From Saprospiraceae bacterium (GTDB lineage: Bacteria > Bacteroidota > Bacteroidia > Chitinophagales > Saprospiraceae): a stretch of DNA of 64,000 nucleotides. The notes under the pieces were generated by a model. That model searched no databases. It saw only the letters and a program-made list of their open reading frames with translations, and was not told the origin of the DNA. The DNA lies in contig JANQPA010000097.1 in NCBI GenBank assembly GCA_028285545.1, positions 62,001 to 126,000 on the forward strand, written 5' to 3'. Below, one piece after another: positions 17,699 to 26,308 of this stretch (position 1 is its first letter; each line of letters begins with the position of its first letter). The translations under genes and the position numbers were made by a program.

Positions 17699-19781
17699 TT
17701 TTTTTAAAGCCTTTTAAGCCATATCGATTGATTTCATCAGATGTTAATGGGGGATAAAATTTATAAGAATTTATATAGGTATCTTTTATCTCTTCAAAGA
17801 ATCTTCCTTTGTTTTCATCTTCAGTTAATTTTGCCTTGAATTGAGACGAGTATTTTTTTAGCTGGTATTTAAAGATCTTGCCATTGCTATTTAATAGAAA
17901 TAAATTACTTCTATTTACAATAAGATCAAGTATTATTTGTTCATTTTCCATTACAATCACATCAATTAAATTGCCATCCCAATCCCATATTTTAATAAAA
18001 TTTCTTCCCATGTTAATGGTAACAATATGGAGATTTTGATCGAAAAAATAAAAACGATCAAACCCTTCATTTTGGGGAAGATTTATGCTTCGGTATTTTT
18101 CTCCGAAAGGATGCCAAATATTAATGCCATTGTTTTGTAAAGTAGCTATAAGCTGACTTTTTCTTGAAAATCTATCGAAATAATAAAATGAATAAATTTG
18201 TAGTATTTTAGATGCCCTATTTGGGAATTTTAGTTGGCCAATTTTCATTCCGTTCAGAGATACGTAGGTGACATTATTTTTTAATGGCCGTAGGCTGAAG
18301 CTATTTCCTATCAGTAATTTTTCTGAAGGAGAAAATATGATTTCACCATCATAATGAAACCAGCGAGGTTTGGTAAGGATAGTGACGGAATCCGGAATTA
18401 GATGATGAATTAAATATAAGTTTTCTTTATATTCAGGAACTGAAATTCCTTTATTTTTTGGACCAATGTTACTCCCTCTTTCTTCGTCTCCTTCCTGTTC
18501 TTTTATGGAAAAAGACATTAAAATCAGGCTATCTGAATCTGAAAATTGAATTTCTTCAAAAGTCAGTTCTAATTTTTCCAGATCCATGCTGTCAGGATTG
18601 TAAATGGTACTACCATTTAAATCTAAAATATTAAACCAGACATACTGATTGGATATAGGACTACCGGAGGCTGAAATTTCACTTTGTTTAGTAAGCAAAA
18701 ATTGATTAGTATTAGAAAATTGAATTTCATGGAGTCTTTTAGAAGAAAACATTGGGTCTAATTCTTTATTTTCTGACAGATCATATAAGGCTATCAGACT
18801 TCCATTTTCTTTCTCGCTAAGCATGGCTAATTTGCCCGTGTTTTTTGAAAAAGAAAAATCCTCGACTTTATTAAATGTTTTCTCAATATCATCTTCTAGG
18901 CTTTTGACATATAAAAGGCCGTCTTTGTTTAATTTGCCGACATATTTACCATCATCTGATAGACTGGTTTTTTTAGTTTTTCCGTCAATAGTAAACACCT
19001 TGGAGGCATAGGTTCTTAGTAATTGAGTGGGACTCTTAAATTTTGTAAGCAAATCTGTTTCATCGGCAATATACCTGGCAAAACTCGTGTCAGATGAAAC
19101 ATTGATAGTTAGAGCAAGTGCGGTTGACATTTGACCTTTATTGATCAAATCGTTAATGATGTACAAGGCATTGTTTAATACAGCAAGGTTTTTTAAGCTA
19201 TCCGCTCTTTGGGTTTCTAATTTGGCTCTATTTAGTGCCTCATCAAAGGCAAGTATTCTTTCGCTTTCCACCAGGTTTACAGAGCTTACAGCTAGTTCTT
19301 CCAATTGAGGATTAGAATCATCTATGGCACAAGCCTGAGCAGCCTTAAACTCATTAATGGCAACATCAAACTTAATGGAGCTTAAGGCTAGCTTTCCTCG
19401 ATTATAATGAGTTTTAAAACAATTAGAGACATTACTTTTAGAGGACAAGTAAATAGTTTCCAAAGAATCAATTAATGCTCTTTCCTCATTCGCTTTGTTT
19501 TGATATTCAAATATATTAATCTCCTCTATCGCTTCTTTAAGGGCATTGGCTCTTTCACTATTTAGAAATTTAAGTTCTTTAATAACTAAATTTCTTTGTT
19601 CATTATTCATATCCGGACAATAAGAGGCTGCCATAAAGGAATTGAATGCTGATTCATAATCTAAAGCAACTAATGCTTTTTTACCTTTATCATACAACGA
19701 TTGAAAACACTCAATTTGCCCAATGGCTAGAAGGGGGAATAACATTGATAAGAATAAAACCAATCTGCTTTTTTGTTTCAT
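17685..19781 (-). CDS. Exported protein with TPR-like N-terminus and beta-propeller-like C-terminus
   Basis: A 698-residue protein with a signal peptide (about 1-21, ending A-I-G-Q). Residues about 25-240 are helical, with two repeated units of the form C-F-x-x-x-Y-x-x-G-K-x-A-L-x-x-x-x-x-x-A that look like TPR motifs. From about residue 255 the sequence becomes beta-rich, with recurring blocks such as F-S-K-N-T-G-K-L-A-M-L, F-S-P-S-E-K-L-L-I-G and I-K-I-W-D-W-D-G, as in WD40-type propellers. It lies 45 bases after the STAND NTPase gene, whose own C-terminus is TPR-like and extracytoplasmic, so the two may contact each other in the periplasm. I infer a ligand-sensing role. Confidence 0.7.
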   Translation of the reverse strand: MKQKSRLVLFLSMLFPLLAIGQIECFQSLYDKGKKALVALDYESAFNSFMAASYCPDMNNEQRNLVIKELKFLNSERANALKEAIEEINIFEYQNKANEERALIDSLETIYLSSKSNVSNCFKTHYNRGKLALSSIKFDVAINEFKAAQACAIDDSNPQLEELAVSSVNLVESERILAFDEALNRAKLETQRADSLKNLAVLNNALYIINDLINKGQMSTALALTINVSSDTSFARYIADETDLLTKFKSPTQLLRTYASKVFTIDGKTKKTSLSDDGKYVGKLNKDGLLYVKSLEDDIEKTFNKVEDFSFSKNTGKLAMLSEKENGSLIALYDLSENKELDPMFSSKRLHEIQFSNTNQFLLTKQSEISASGSPISNQYVWFNILDLNGSTIYNPDSMDLEKLELTFEEIQFSDSDSLILMSFSIKEQEGDEERGSNIGPKNKGISVPEYKENLYLIHHLIPDSVTILTKPRWFHYDGEIIFSPSEKLLIGNSFSLRPLKNNVTYVSLNGMKIGQLKFPNRASKILQIYSFYYFDRFSRKSQLIATLQNNGINIWHPFGEKYRSINLPQNEGFDRFYFFDQNLHIVTINMGRNFIKIWDWDGNLIDVIVMENEQIILDLIVNRSNLFLLNSNGKIFKYQLKKYSSQFKAKLTEDENKGRFFEEIKDTYINSYKFYPPLTSDEINRYGLKGFKKNENQ

Positions 19782-19826
19782 ATAAATAATTGATCGATTT
19801 GATATTAAGCAATTGGGTTGTTGAAA

Positions 19827-21929
19827 TTAATCACATATAGCTTTAAACTTGTCTATTGTTTGTAGATTGGACTGAATTTGTTCCTGGGATAAATATTGGT
19901 GAAACTTTTCTATTTCGCTTAATTTTTCTTTAACCTTTTCACAATTTTCAACCCTTGAAAAAGTCTCAGCCTGTCCAATTAATTGTTGACATTTTACAGA
20001 CATCCTATATTTAATTTTACCAAAGTTTTCATTAACAACATTTATCCGGCCATAATTTAAAGGAAGCCTTGAAGCCTCCTGGTAATACCTCATGGCCAAT
20101 AATAACTTGTCATCATTAATGGCTTCATTGCCTTTAGTCCTTAGACTATCGTAGGCATTGTTAGTTTTAATACCATTTTCAGCCTTTTGAATTAGCAAAG
20201 CCAGGCTATCAGATTCTGTTGGATTTAATGCTTGGGCCAATCTTAAATTTTCCAATGCAGGCTGATATTCTCCACTTTTCATGGAATTTTCCGCCTGATC
20301 AATGAAACTTTGAATTTCTGTTCTTTTTTTATCCAACTCAGCTTTTTTGGTAGCGTCTTGCGCTCTTTGTTTTTCCGCTTTTTCTTCCTCCAAAGATTTC
20401 GTTTTTGCTTTTGCCTCGTCTTCAGCTGATCTTGCTCTTTGTCGTTGGCCTTCTGCCCAAATGCCAACTCCAATTGCTACTAAAGCTATAAGACTAATGA
20501 TAATTAATAAAAACCGCTGTTTGCGGGCTGACTCTAGCTCAGTATCCAGTTTTTCCTGAATAGCCTGTAACTCACGTTCCTGTCTTTCGAATTCTTCTTT
20601 TTCTTTGGCTTCTACATCTTTTCTGCTTTGTTCAATAAATTGTAAGACCTTTTTGTCCAATTCCAACCTGGAAAGAAAAGATTCATAATAATTCAATTGC
20701 TTCTTGGTAAGAAAATCTTTGGTTCCCAGGTAACTATTATAAGCAGACTTTATTTGTCTGGTGATGTTGTTTAATTGCCGTTGCTCCTCGGTGCGTTTTT
20801 GATCAATGAGGTAGGCCAGGCTATCGTGAGCCAATTCGATGGTGTCATCAGAAAAGCGCAGTACTCGATTTTGTTCCAATTTTAGGAGACCCTTTGAGAG
20901 TGCTGAAACATTAATCTTGGGCATGAGTTCCATGATTCGAGGCTCCAGATGGATTTCATTTTGAGTTCTTTGGTAATAAATGGGCCGCTTGGTTCCTTCT
21001 TCGGTGGCAAAAGTGTCTAAAAGTTTGTTAACGGCCTTTCTGTCAATATTTGGATATTCTTTGGAAAGTTCAGTTTGTAATTCACTTTCCTGCTGTTCTA
21101 AAAACTTGGCCAGTACATTTTCAATATTTCCGAACTCTTTTATTTCTGACTGGGTGAATTCAATGGGAGGGAATTTTTCTTCACTGCCCTTGGGATAGGT
21201 TCTAACATAATCTTCTTTGTAAAACATATCCAGGTATACCTGTAAATAAGGTAGCTGAATGCCCGTTTTTCCTTCACTTAGGTTATCATAGATTTCTTCT
21301 AGGCGATCCTCGGGTTTTCCTTCCAGGCTAATGTTGTATTTTTTGAAGGAGCCAAGTAAAACTTCCTTAACCTTAGTTCTATTCATAGATTCCACTCTTA
21401 CCCGGTGGTCAAAAATGCTGGGAACGATTTTTTCAAAATCATACAGTTGCCCCAAATATTCTTCTCTCATCACAATCACTACTTTCACAGGTAACTCACT
21501 GACCAACAAATCCTGGATGGATTCCATAAACTTTTTTTGCTCATCGGCATCTCCCAGGACAAATAGTTCTTCAAACTGATCAAAAATTAAATAGACCGGG
21601 CGGAGATAATAACGGAATAAATAGGAAATGCCATCGCGGAGGGAGTTCATGCTGTTTCCTTTGGAAGCTTTGAAAAGGGCAATTTGAAGAGATTCATTTA
21701 TGTTGCCCTGTCTTCGAATCCAAAGAGGGTACCAGTCGGGACCATTAAATTTACTGGCCAGACCACATTGTATTAAACTGGTTTTCCCCGTACCAGACAT
21801 GCCATACAAAAGAATTAATGGCGATTTATAAACCATATCATAGAGGACTTCCGTCTCGCTATCGCGACCGAAAAATACCTCTTTATCTTCAAGGGTATAA
21901 GAATCCAAAAATTTAAATGGACTTCTCAT
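19827..21929 (-). CDS. Membrane-anchored nSTAND1-like NTPase
   Basis: A 700-residue STAND-class NTPase. It opens with the F-x-G-R segment (F-F-G-R at 19-22) typical of nSTAND1 proteins, then Walker A GMSGTGKT at 43-50, Walker B with D117 in L-I-F-D-Q-F-E-E-L, and a helical region to about 410. A charged coiled coil (about 430-465) leads to one transmembrane segment (about 470-490), then another coiled coil and TPR-like helices to the end. The NTPase would be cytosolic and the TPR part periplasmic. STAND proteins act as NTP-dependent switches that activate an effector; the CHAT protease gene overlaps its start by 4 bases (ATGA), so it is the likely effector partner. Confidence 0.88.
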   Translation of the reverse strand: MRSPFKFLDSYTLEDKEVFFGRDSETEVLYDMVYKSPLILLYGMSGTGKTSLIQCGLASKFNGPDWYPLWIRRQGNINESLQIALFKASKGNSMNSLRDGISYLFRYYLRPVYLIFDQFEELFVLGDADEQKKFMESIQDLLVSELPVKVVIVMREEYLGQLYDFEKIVPSIFDHRVRVESMNRTKVKEVLLGSFKKYNISLEGKPEDRLEEIYDNLSEGKTGIQLPYLQVYLDMFYKEDYVRTYPKGSEEKFPPIEFTQSEIKEFGNIENVLAKFLEQQESELQTELSKEYPNIDRKAVNKLLDTFATEEGTKRPIYYQRTQNEIHLEPRIMELMPKINVSALSKGLLKLEQNRVLRFSDDTIELAHDSLAYLIDQKRTEEQRQLNNITRQIKSAYNSYLGTKDFLTKKQLNYYESFLSRLELDKKVLQFIEQSRKDVEAKEKEEFERQERELQAIQEKLDTELESARKQRFLLIIISLIALVAIGVGIWAEGQRQRARSAEDEAKAKTKSLEEEKAEKQRAQDATKKAELDKKRTEIQSFIDQAENSMKSGEYQPALENLRLAQALNPTESDSLALLIQKAENGIKTNNAYDSLRTKGNEAINDDKLLLAMRYYQEASRLPLNYGRINVVNENFGKIKYRMSVKCQQLIGQAETFSRVENCEKVKEKLSEIEKFHQYLSQEQIQSNLQTIDKFKAICD

Positions 21930-23680
21930 AACTGATTAACTTCCTGCTTAAATAGCAACTCTGAAAAATGATTAAACTGCTCTTTTATGACCTCAAAATG
22001 GTCTTCTGACCTAATAATTAAGGGTAAATCCTCTGGTTTATAAACATGCTTAAAAGAATAAGCATCATATTCCTTTTCATAACGATCATAATAGTGAAGC
22101 TTTGTCAAAGGAGCTTTCTCATCAAAAGCATTATGGTCGATAACAAATGGGGTAAGGTTTAATTTGCGCTTTATCTGCCCATTTTCTTTCACAAAAAGGA
22201 CAGAAGCACTATCCAAATAATCCGCCCTGTTTTCATACTGCTCTTCCAGGCCAACAAAGCGCTGAATAAGACGGACGACCTTATGTCTAAAAATAGCTTG
22301 TTTTTTGTGGCGATAATTTAATACTCCGATATCTTTCACACATAAAATCCGGTAATTGGCCATAAAGCAAAGCTGGGCAATAAAATTGGCTAAATATTTT
22401 TCTCCATCCTTACAGAGCTGTTTTATCTCTCCATCAAGATTTTGGCCTGAAGAACCATTATTAAATTTTTGATTCATCGAATATAACCATTCTGCCGATT
22501 TCCAAAAGCTTGATTCGGGCTTGTTATTCGATTCAAAATTTTTTAACTCCTCAAAAAAGAAATCGACATCATTGGTCTGGAAAATTTCAATAATGGCACT
22601 AACCAGTTCTAAAAAGTTGAAAGATATCCGCTCTTCAAAGTTTAGTTTAAATAGCTTTTTGAAAAGAACTTGGTATTTGGAGTCTATTGGTTTGATTTTA
22701 TTTTGACTTAATTCCTCCCACAATTGAGCCAGAAGAGAAAAACTTAGCAGCTCTAAAAAGGTAGTGTAGGTGGTCAGTATCTGTTTGAACCGGGATTTTC
22801 CTAACTGATCATAATATTCATGAGCATCTTCTCCTTGGGGAACAATGAGTTTTCGCAATTGCTCACTTAATGGTAATGGAAAGGCAATCAAAATGGCTTG
22901 TCTGCGATCCAGAATGTTAATGCTTTTTCTTTTCTTTTCTTTTTCTAAGACAAGATTAATCTCCTTATGATCTTTGGCAAGAGGATGGATGAGCGTTTCC
23001 AGCAGAAACTCATTAGGCAAAAAGTCGGGTTTTCCTTGTTCCTGATTTTTTGTTGGCAAGCTCCATTCCAGATTAAAACTATCTTTGCTGCTGATTCCCC
23101 AAAGTTTCCCTGGTGCATTTGCGTTGTTAGATGTGGGCAAGGCTAGTGATTTTAACGGGGATATATCTTCTTTAATTAATTTGGCTGCCTCAATCCCACT
23201 ATCGAAAGCTGATGTCAATGATTGGTATCGGTCCACCAACTCCCTGTAAAAGTTAATGGAAAATAAGGTGGCAGATTCATCACCTACCGGTGCCTCGCTG
23301 TAAATGATGCTTGGGGTATTTTGTAAATCTCTGAGGTGCTTGAGCTGGCCGTAAGTAGCACAGCCATTTAGTACTATCAATTTTAGTTTAGGGCAATTAC
23401 CAAGCAAACCCCCAATTCCGGCAGCAAAGGCAGGACCATCCTCTAAAAAAAGAGAATGCTGGTTGGCATGACCACTATAATGAAAGACAATTAATTCATC
23501 TTTAAATAGATTAAGATATTCAGCAATCTTTCTGGTGGTAGCAAAAGAGTCTTTTTGAACATCAAAATGACCTTGTTGAGCTCTACGAATTAAAAAACTA
23601 TAGATTTGATCTTCTTCTTCGCGAAGACTTGGCAGGGGAGCGTTCTGATCATTGGCAAATGCTAAGTAAACTAAACTCAT
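21926..23680 (-). CDS. CHAT-domain (caspase-like) protease, conflict-system effector
   Basis: A 584-residue protein without signal peptide. Residues about 1-180 form a CHAT domain, a caspase/separase-clan cysteine protease: the catalytic histidine is H71 in F-H-Y-S-G-H-A and the catalytic cysteine is C107 in L-N-G-C-A-T, both in canonical contexts, followed by the V-G-D-E-S-A and F-x-x-x-F-Y-R-E-L elements. The C-terminal 380 residues are mainly helical and unassigned; they may dock onto the STAND NTPase or bind the substrate. The stop overlaps the start of the NTPase gene by 4 bases. CHAT proteases coupled to STAND NTPases are known from bacterial conflict and cell-suicide systems; the target here is unknown. 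Confidence 0.85.
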   Translation of the reverse strand: MSLVYLAFANDQNAPLPSLREEEDQIYSFLIRRAQQGHFDVQKDSFATTRKIAEYLNLFKDELIVFHYSGHANQHSLFLEDGPAFAAGIGGLLGNCPKLKLIVLNGCATYGQLKHLRDLQNTPSIIYSEAPVGDESATLFSINFYRELVDRYQSLTSAFDSGIEAAKLIKEDISPLKSLALPTSNNANAPGKLWGISSKDSFNLEWSLPTKNQEQGKPDFLPNEFLLETLIHPLAKDHKEINLVLEKEKKRKSINILDRRQAILIAFPLPLSEQLRKLIVPQGEDAHEYYDQLGKSRFKQILTTYTTFLELLSFSLLAQLWEELSQNKIKPIDSKYQVLFKKLFKLNFEERISFNFLELVSAIIEIFQTNDVDFFFEELKNFESNNKPESSFWKSAEWLYSMNQKFNNGSSGQNLDGEIKQLCKDGEKYLANFIAQLCFMANYRILCVKDIGVLNYRHKKQAIFRHKVVRLIQRFVGLEEQYENRADYLDSASVLFVKENGQIKRKLNLTPFVIDHNAFDEKAPLTKLHYYDRYEKEYDAYSFKHVYKPEDLPLIIRSEDHFEVIKEQFNHFSELLFKQEVNQL

Positions 23681-23816
23681 TTGTGTTGTTCTTGCTTGGG
23701 GGCTTCTTTAAATTCCTGTATGAGGAAAGATACAATAATTTTACCTGAGGATATAAAAAAGATATGAAAAAATCTAAACTAAAATTTTTGTTTATGATCA
23801 ATGATTCTTCAAATGT

Positions 23817-23866
23817 AAAAAGGAGCCGCTGCTCAGGATCAAAAGATTTCCTGAACAGGGCTCCTT
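23817..23866 (-). terminator. Hairpin terminator upstream of the CHAT gene
   Basis: Imperfect inverted repeat (arms 23820-23838 and 23849-23866, 8 perfect pairs at the base, one bulge) followed on the minus strand by TTTTTACATTT. It ends the transcript of the 187-residue gene and lies about 140 bases before the CHAT start, so the CHAT operon probably has its own promoter in 23681-23816. Confidence 0.75.
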
Positions 23867-23919
23867 CTACCGCATATTTCATGGGAAAATAAGTGTTGAA
23901 GCAGGGCTGAATGCGATGC

Positions 23920-24483
23920 TTAAGAAGTCACAGTCTCGCTTTCTACAAAGCCATTTCCTGTAGTATAAGATCCAACCACGCGCTTATCTTCATAGATTTT
24001 GATAAGGCCTTTGTCTTCGAATCCTGCTATTGGCCCTGGCTTTCCATTTTGGAAGCAGTACTGCAAGCAGCAGATGACTCTGTATACGCCTGGTCTCAAT
24101 GATCTGGGGTTAATCTGCAGTCTAGCTGTGTATTCCTGTCCTGGGCGACCTAAATCCTGAGTGATAACTTCGGGTTTGAAATTGGTTTCACCGCCTCCCA
24201 TCCATTCAAATAGCACCTGGGTTTTCCAATAACCACAATCCAATAGGCAAGCCAATGGGCCAAATACTCTCCATTTGAATTCTACAAACCAACTTTGATC
24301 ATACTGAATCATTTTGTTGGTAGGAGCGAAAGTACTTGGGTACTCAATTTCAGGGACTTCTTCAAACCCTGAAGTGGATTGTTGTTCGAAAATGCGGCAT
24401 TTGCCAATTACTCTTAAATCATCAGGATTGATGGCTATTTCTAAGCCACGATCTCCCTTGTGATAATGATGTTTACCTTTCAT
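23920..24483 (-). CDS. Beta-rich protein of unknown function in the CHAT cassette
   Basis: A 187-residue protein that I do not recognise. It has no signal peptide or membrane segment, opens with a His/Lys-rich stretch (KGKHHYHKGDRG), and the rest reads as alternating beta strands with many aromatic residues (W-F-V-E-F-K-W-R-V-F-G, Y-R-V-I-C-C-L-Q-Y-C-F). It contains seven cysteines, including two CC/CxxxC-type groupings, unusual for a cytosolic Bacteroidota protein. It has its own terminator downstream and a palindromic operator-like site about 184 bases upstream, so it is a single-gene unit likely controlled with the kinase operon. An immunoglobulin-like or jelly-roll sandwich fold is possible. 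Confidence 0.65.
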   Translation of the reverse strand: MKGKHHYHKGDRGLEIAINPDDLRVIGKCRIFEQQSTSGFEEVPEIEYPSTFAPTNKMIQYDQSWFVEFKWRVFGPLACLLDCGYWKTQVLFEWMGGGETNFKPEVITQDLGRPGQEYTARLQINPRSLRPGVYRVICCLQYCFQNGKPGPIAGFEDKGLIKIYEDKRVVGSYTTGNGFVESETVTS

Positions 24484-24666
24484 AACATAAGGTTTTCTAG
24501 TGTCAATAACATCTCCAGGTTACGTATTCCCGGTTTATGTATTGACGGGTTATAAAAAAAATCAAAGAACATTCGTTCCCTAACACTTACAATACAAATG
24601 TACCATGCTTTTTTCTGAGAAATCAGCCTATAATGGGAGGTTTGAAGCCTCATTTTTAGAATTTCA

Positions 24667-24686
24667 TTTGCCTAGAAATAGGCAAA
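24667..24686. promoter_or_regulatory. Palindromic operator candidate, copy 1
   Basis: Perfect 8-base arms TTTGCCTA and TAGGCAAA around the spacer GAAA, about 184 bases upstream of the 187-residue gene (minus strand). A near-identical site lies at 29294-29310 at a similar distance from another gene of the same cassette. The two LuxR-type regulators encoded between the sites are the obvious candidate binders; NarL-class proteins bind inverted repeats as dimers. Confidence 0.6.
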
Positions 24687-24724
24687 ACAGCGTGTTTAGG
24701 GCTAGGTTAAATAGTTTTGGGAGG

Positions 24725-25396
24725 CTAAGGCATATTGCACCAACCATGCTTCACGGCTTCTCTGGTGATTCCGGCATTGGTGGTGACTCCTAGTTTGCTA
24801 CAAATGTTTTTCCGTTGGGCTGAGATGGATTGGGAGGAAAGTGAAAGAACTCTGGCTATATCTTCAAGACTATGTTCCTGACAAATGAGCGCAATTATTT
24901 GGCGTTCCCTAAAACTTAATAAAGTCTTGGATGTAGGGCTTTGATCATTTTTTGCAACTGCTTTTGATTTATCTAAATCTGCACATACAATAAAATCCTT
25001 ATTGGAATATACTTTTTGAATGGCATCGATAATCTCCTCTTTTCCTTTGTTTTTAGAAAGAAAACCGTCAGCTCCCCTTTTTTCTGCTTCCCTGAGGTCT
25101 TTGATCTGACTAAGCGTGGTAAGCATGAGCACCTTGATATTGGGATACAGCTGTTTAATTCGTTCGGTAGCCTTAAGACCATCCATGACAGGCATATTAA
25201 TATCCATCAGAATAACGTCAACTTGAGGCTTACCTTTCTTTTTGGTCCAATTCTCTAATTGATCTAGTAATTGCTGTCCGTTTTGTGCCATACCAACAAT
25301 TTGAATGTTTGGCTCATTTTTTAAAAGTTGATTTAAGCCATCCAGCAAGACCTGATGGTCATCTACCAGATAAACTTGGATTTTTGATAAATTCAT
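24725..25396 (-). CDS. NarL/LuxR-family response regulator (second of two)
   Basis: A 223-residue response regulator. The receiver domain has D12/D13, phosphoacceptor D26-type context at M-D-I-N-M-P (D26 in this numbering counted from the M-D motif; absolute position 26 residues after the start of the loop insert is not implied, the residue itself is about 65 minus the 39 upstream residues excluded here is not applied: counted from the chosen ATG it is D65), and a lysine in S-K-N-K. The C-terminal LuxR helix-turn-helix reads L-S-F-R-E-R-Q-I-I-A-L-I-C. The ATG at 25396 is chosen because the frame's upstream part (to 25513) overlaps non-coding-looking sequence and precedes the conserved V-Y-L-V-D-D-H start. 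It is separated from the first regulator by 222 bases with a long hairpin. Confidence 0.88.
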   Translation of the reverse strand: MNLSKIQVYLVDDHQVLLDGLNQLLKNEPNIQIVGMAQNGQQLLDQLENWTKKKGKPQVDVILMDINMPVMDGLKATERIKQLYPNIKVLMLTTLSQIKDLREAEKRGADGFLSKNKGKEEIIDAIQKVYSNKDFIVCADLDKSKAVAKNDQSPTSKTLLSFRERQIIALICQEHSLEDIARVLSLSSQSISAQRKNICSKLGVTTNAGITREAVKHGWCNMP

Positions 25397-25536
25397 TTTG
25401 ATAAAATTTAGAAAGCGTACATCGGGAGGATTAAAGATTTCCGGCTTGCAAATCCTTAGATTTAGGAAATAATTTACCTCCCTCAAATAGGCTTTTGAGG
25501 TTAAAAAAATCATATTGTTATTGTTATTTATTTATT

Positions 25537-25584
25537 GAGGTTGTTTGGAATTTTCAGCGATAAACGAAAACTCCAAACAACCTC
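25537..25584 (-). terminator. Intercistronic hairpin between the two response regulators
   Basis: Inverted repeat with 19-base arms (25537-25555 and 25566-25584), one mismatch, 10-base loop. It lies 35 bases downstream of the first regulator's stop codon. There is no clean T-tract on the minus strand, so it may be an attenuator or an mRNA-stabilising structure rather than a strict terminator. Confidence 0.6.
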
Positions 25585-25618
25585 CTTGAAAAAATGGACT
25601 TACTCTTCGCTTCCTATT

Positions 25619-26296
25619 CTATGCAGTGGAAGACAATTCGTTGCCATCCAGCAAATTCCATTTTGCAGTCCAGTAACCCAGGCTTGTATCATTGGTGATG
25701 CCATAATCCCGAAGCCTGGCTCGTATATCTCGTCTATGGGATTGTACGGCGCCCGCTTTGATGGTTTTCTTATTGATTTTACCTAAAAACTCTGCAATTT
25801 CTTCATTATTCCGGAATCCCTTGCAGAGTAAGGATATGACCTGTAATTGCCGTGGAGTCAACAAATCTTTTACTTCCATTCCCTCATCGTCAACCGGATC
25901 GGAATTAGGCAATTTCAGTATGGTCATGCTTGGAAATTTATGTACCTCCCTTACCGTATTATAAATGTCTTTTGACCTCAAAACCTTGGAGATGTATCCT
26001 TTTGCTCCGCATTCTATTGTTTTTTGGGCAAAGAGCAAATTTTCTCTTCCGCTAAGAATCAGGATTTTTAGTAAAGGATATTTGCTTGATAATTCTTTAA
26101 TAAGGCATAAAAACTCCGGTTCTTCATCAAATACATCTAAGAGAAGAACATCAATGTTGTTGTTGATTCTTTGTTTTAATTCAGATGCATTTAAGGCTTC
26201 TCCACCAAAGGATAGATCTTCCTCATGGGCTAACAGGTTTTTAAATCCATCGATTATGGCCTGGTGATCATCTGCAATAAATACTTTAATGGGCAT
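25619..26296 (-). CDS. NarL/LuxR-family response regulator (first of two)
   Basis: A 225-residue response regulator. Receiver domain with D9/D10 and phosphoacceptor D54 in L-L-L-D-V; the conserved lysine is seen in G-Y-I-S-K. The C-terminal part starts as a LuxR helix-turn-helix (L-T-P-R-Q-L-Q-V-I-S-L-L) but carries a longer, basic recognition region (K-K-T-I-K-A and H-R-R-D-I-R-A-R-L-R) and an extra C-terminal segment with Y-W-T-A-K-W-N-L-L. It starts 12 bases after the stop of the TPR sensor kinase, so it is the direct partner of that kinase. Two regulators for one kinase suggest a branched response or heterodimers. Confidence 0.88.
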   Translation of the reverse strand: MPIKVFIADDHQAIIDGFKNLLAHEEDLSFGGEALNASELKQRINNNIDVLLLDVFDEEPEFLCLIKELSSKYPLLKILILSGRENLLFAQKTIECGAKGYISKVLRSKDIYNTVREVHKFPSMTILKLPNSDPVDDEGMEVKDLLTPRQLQVISLLCKGFRNNEEIAEFLGKINKKTIKAGAVQSHRRDIRARLRDYGITNDTSLGYWTAKWNLLDGNELSSTA

Positions 26297-26308
26297 AGGG
26301 TTTAAGTT

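Noticed and set aside
23649-23882. A 77-codon minus-strand frame between the CHAT gene and the 187-residue gene
   Set aside because: It runs through the terminator hairpin at 23817-23866 and into the CHAT start, and its translation has no protein-like pattern.
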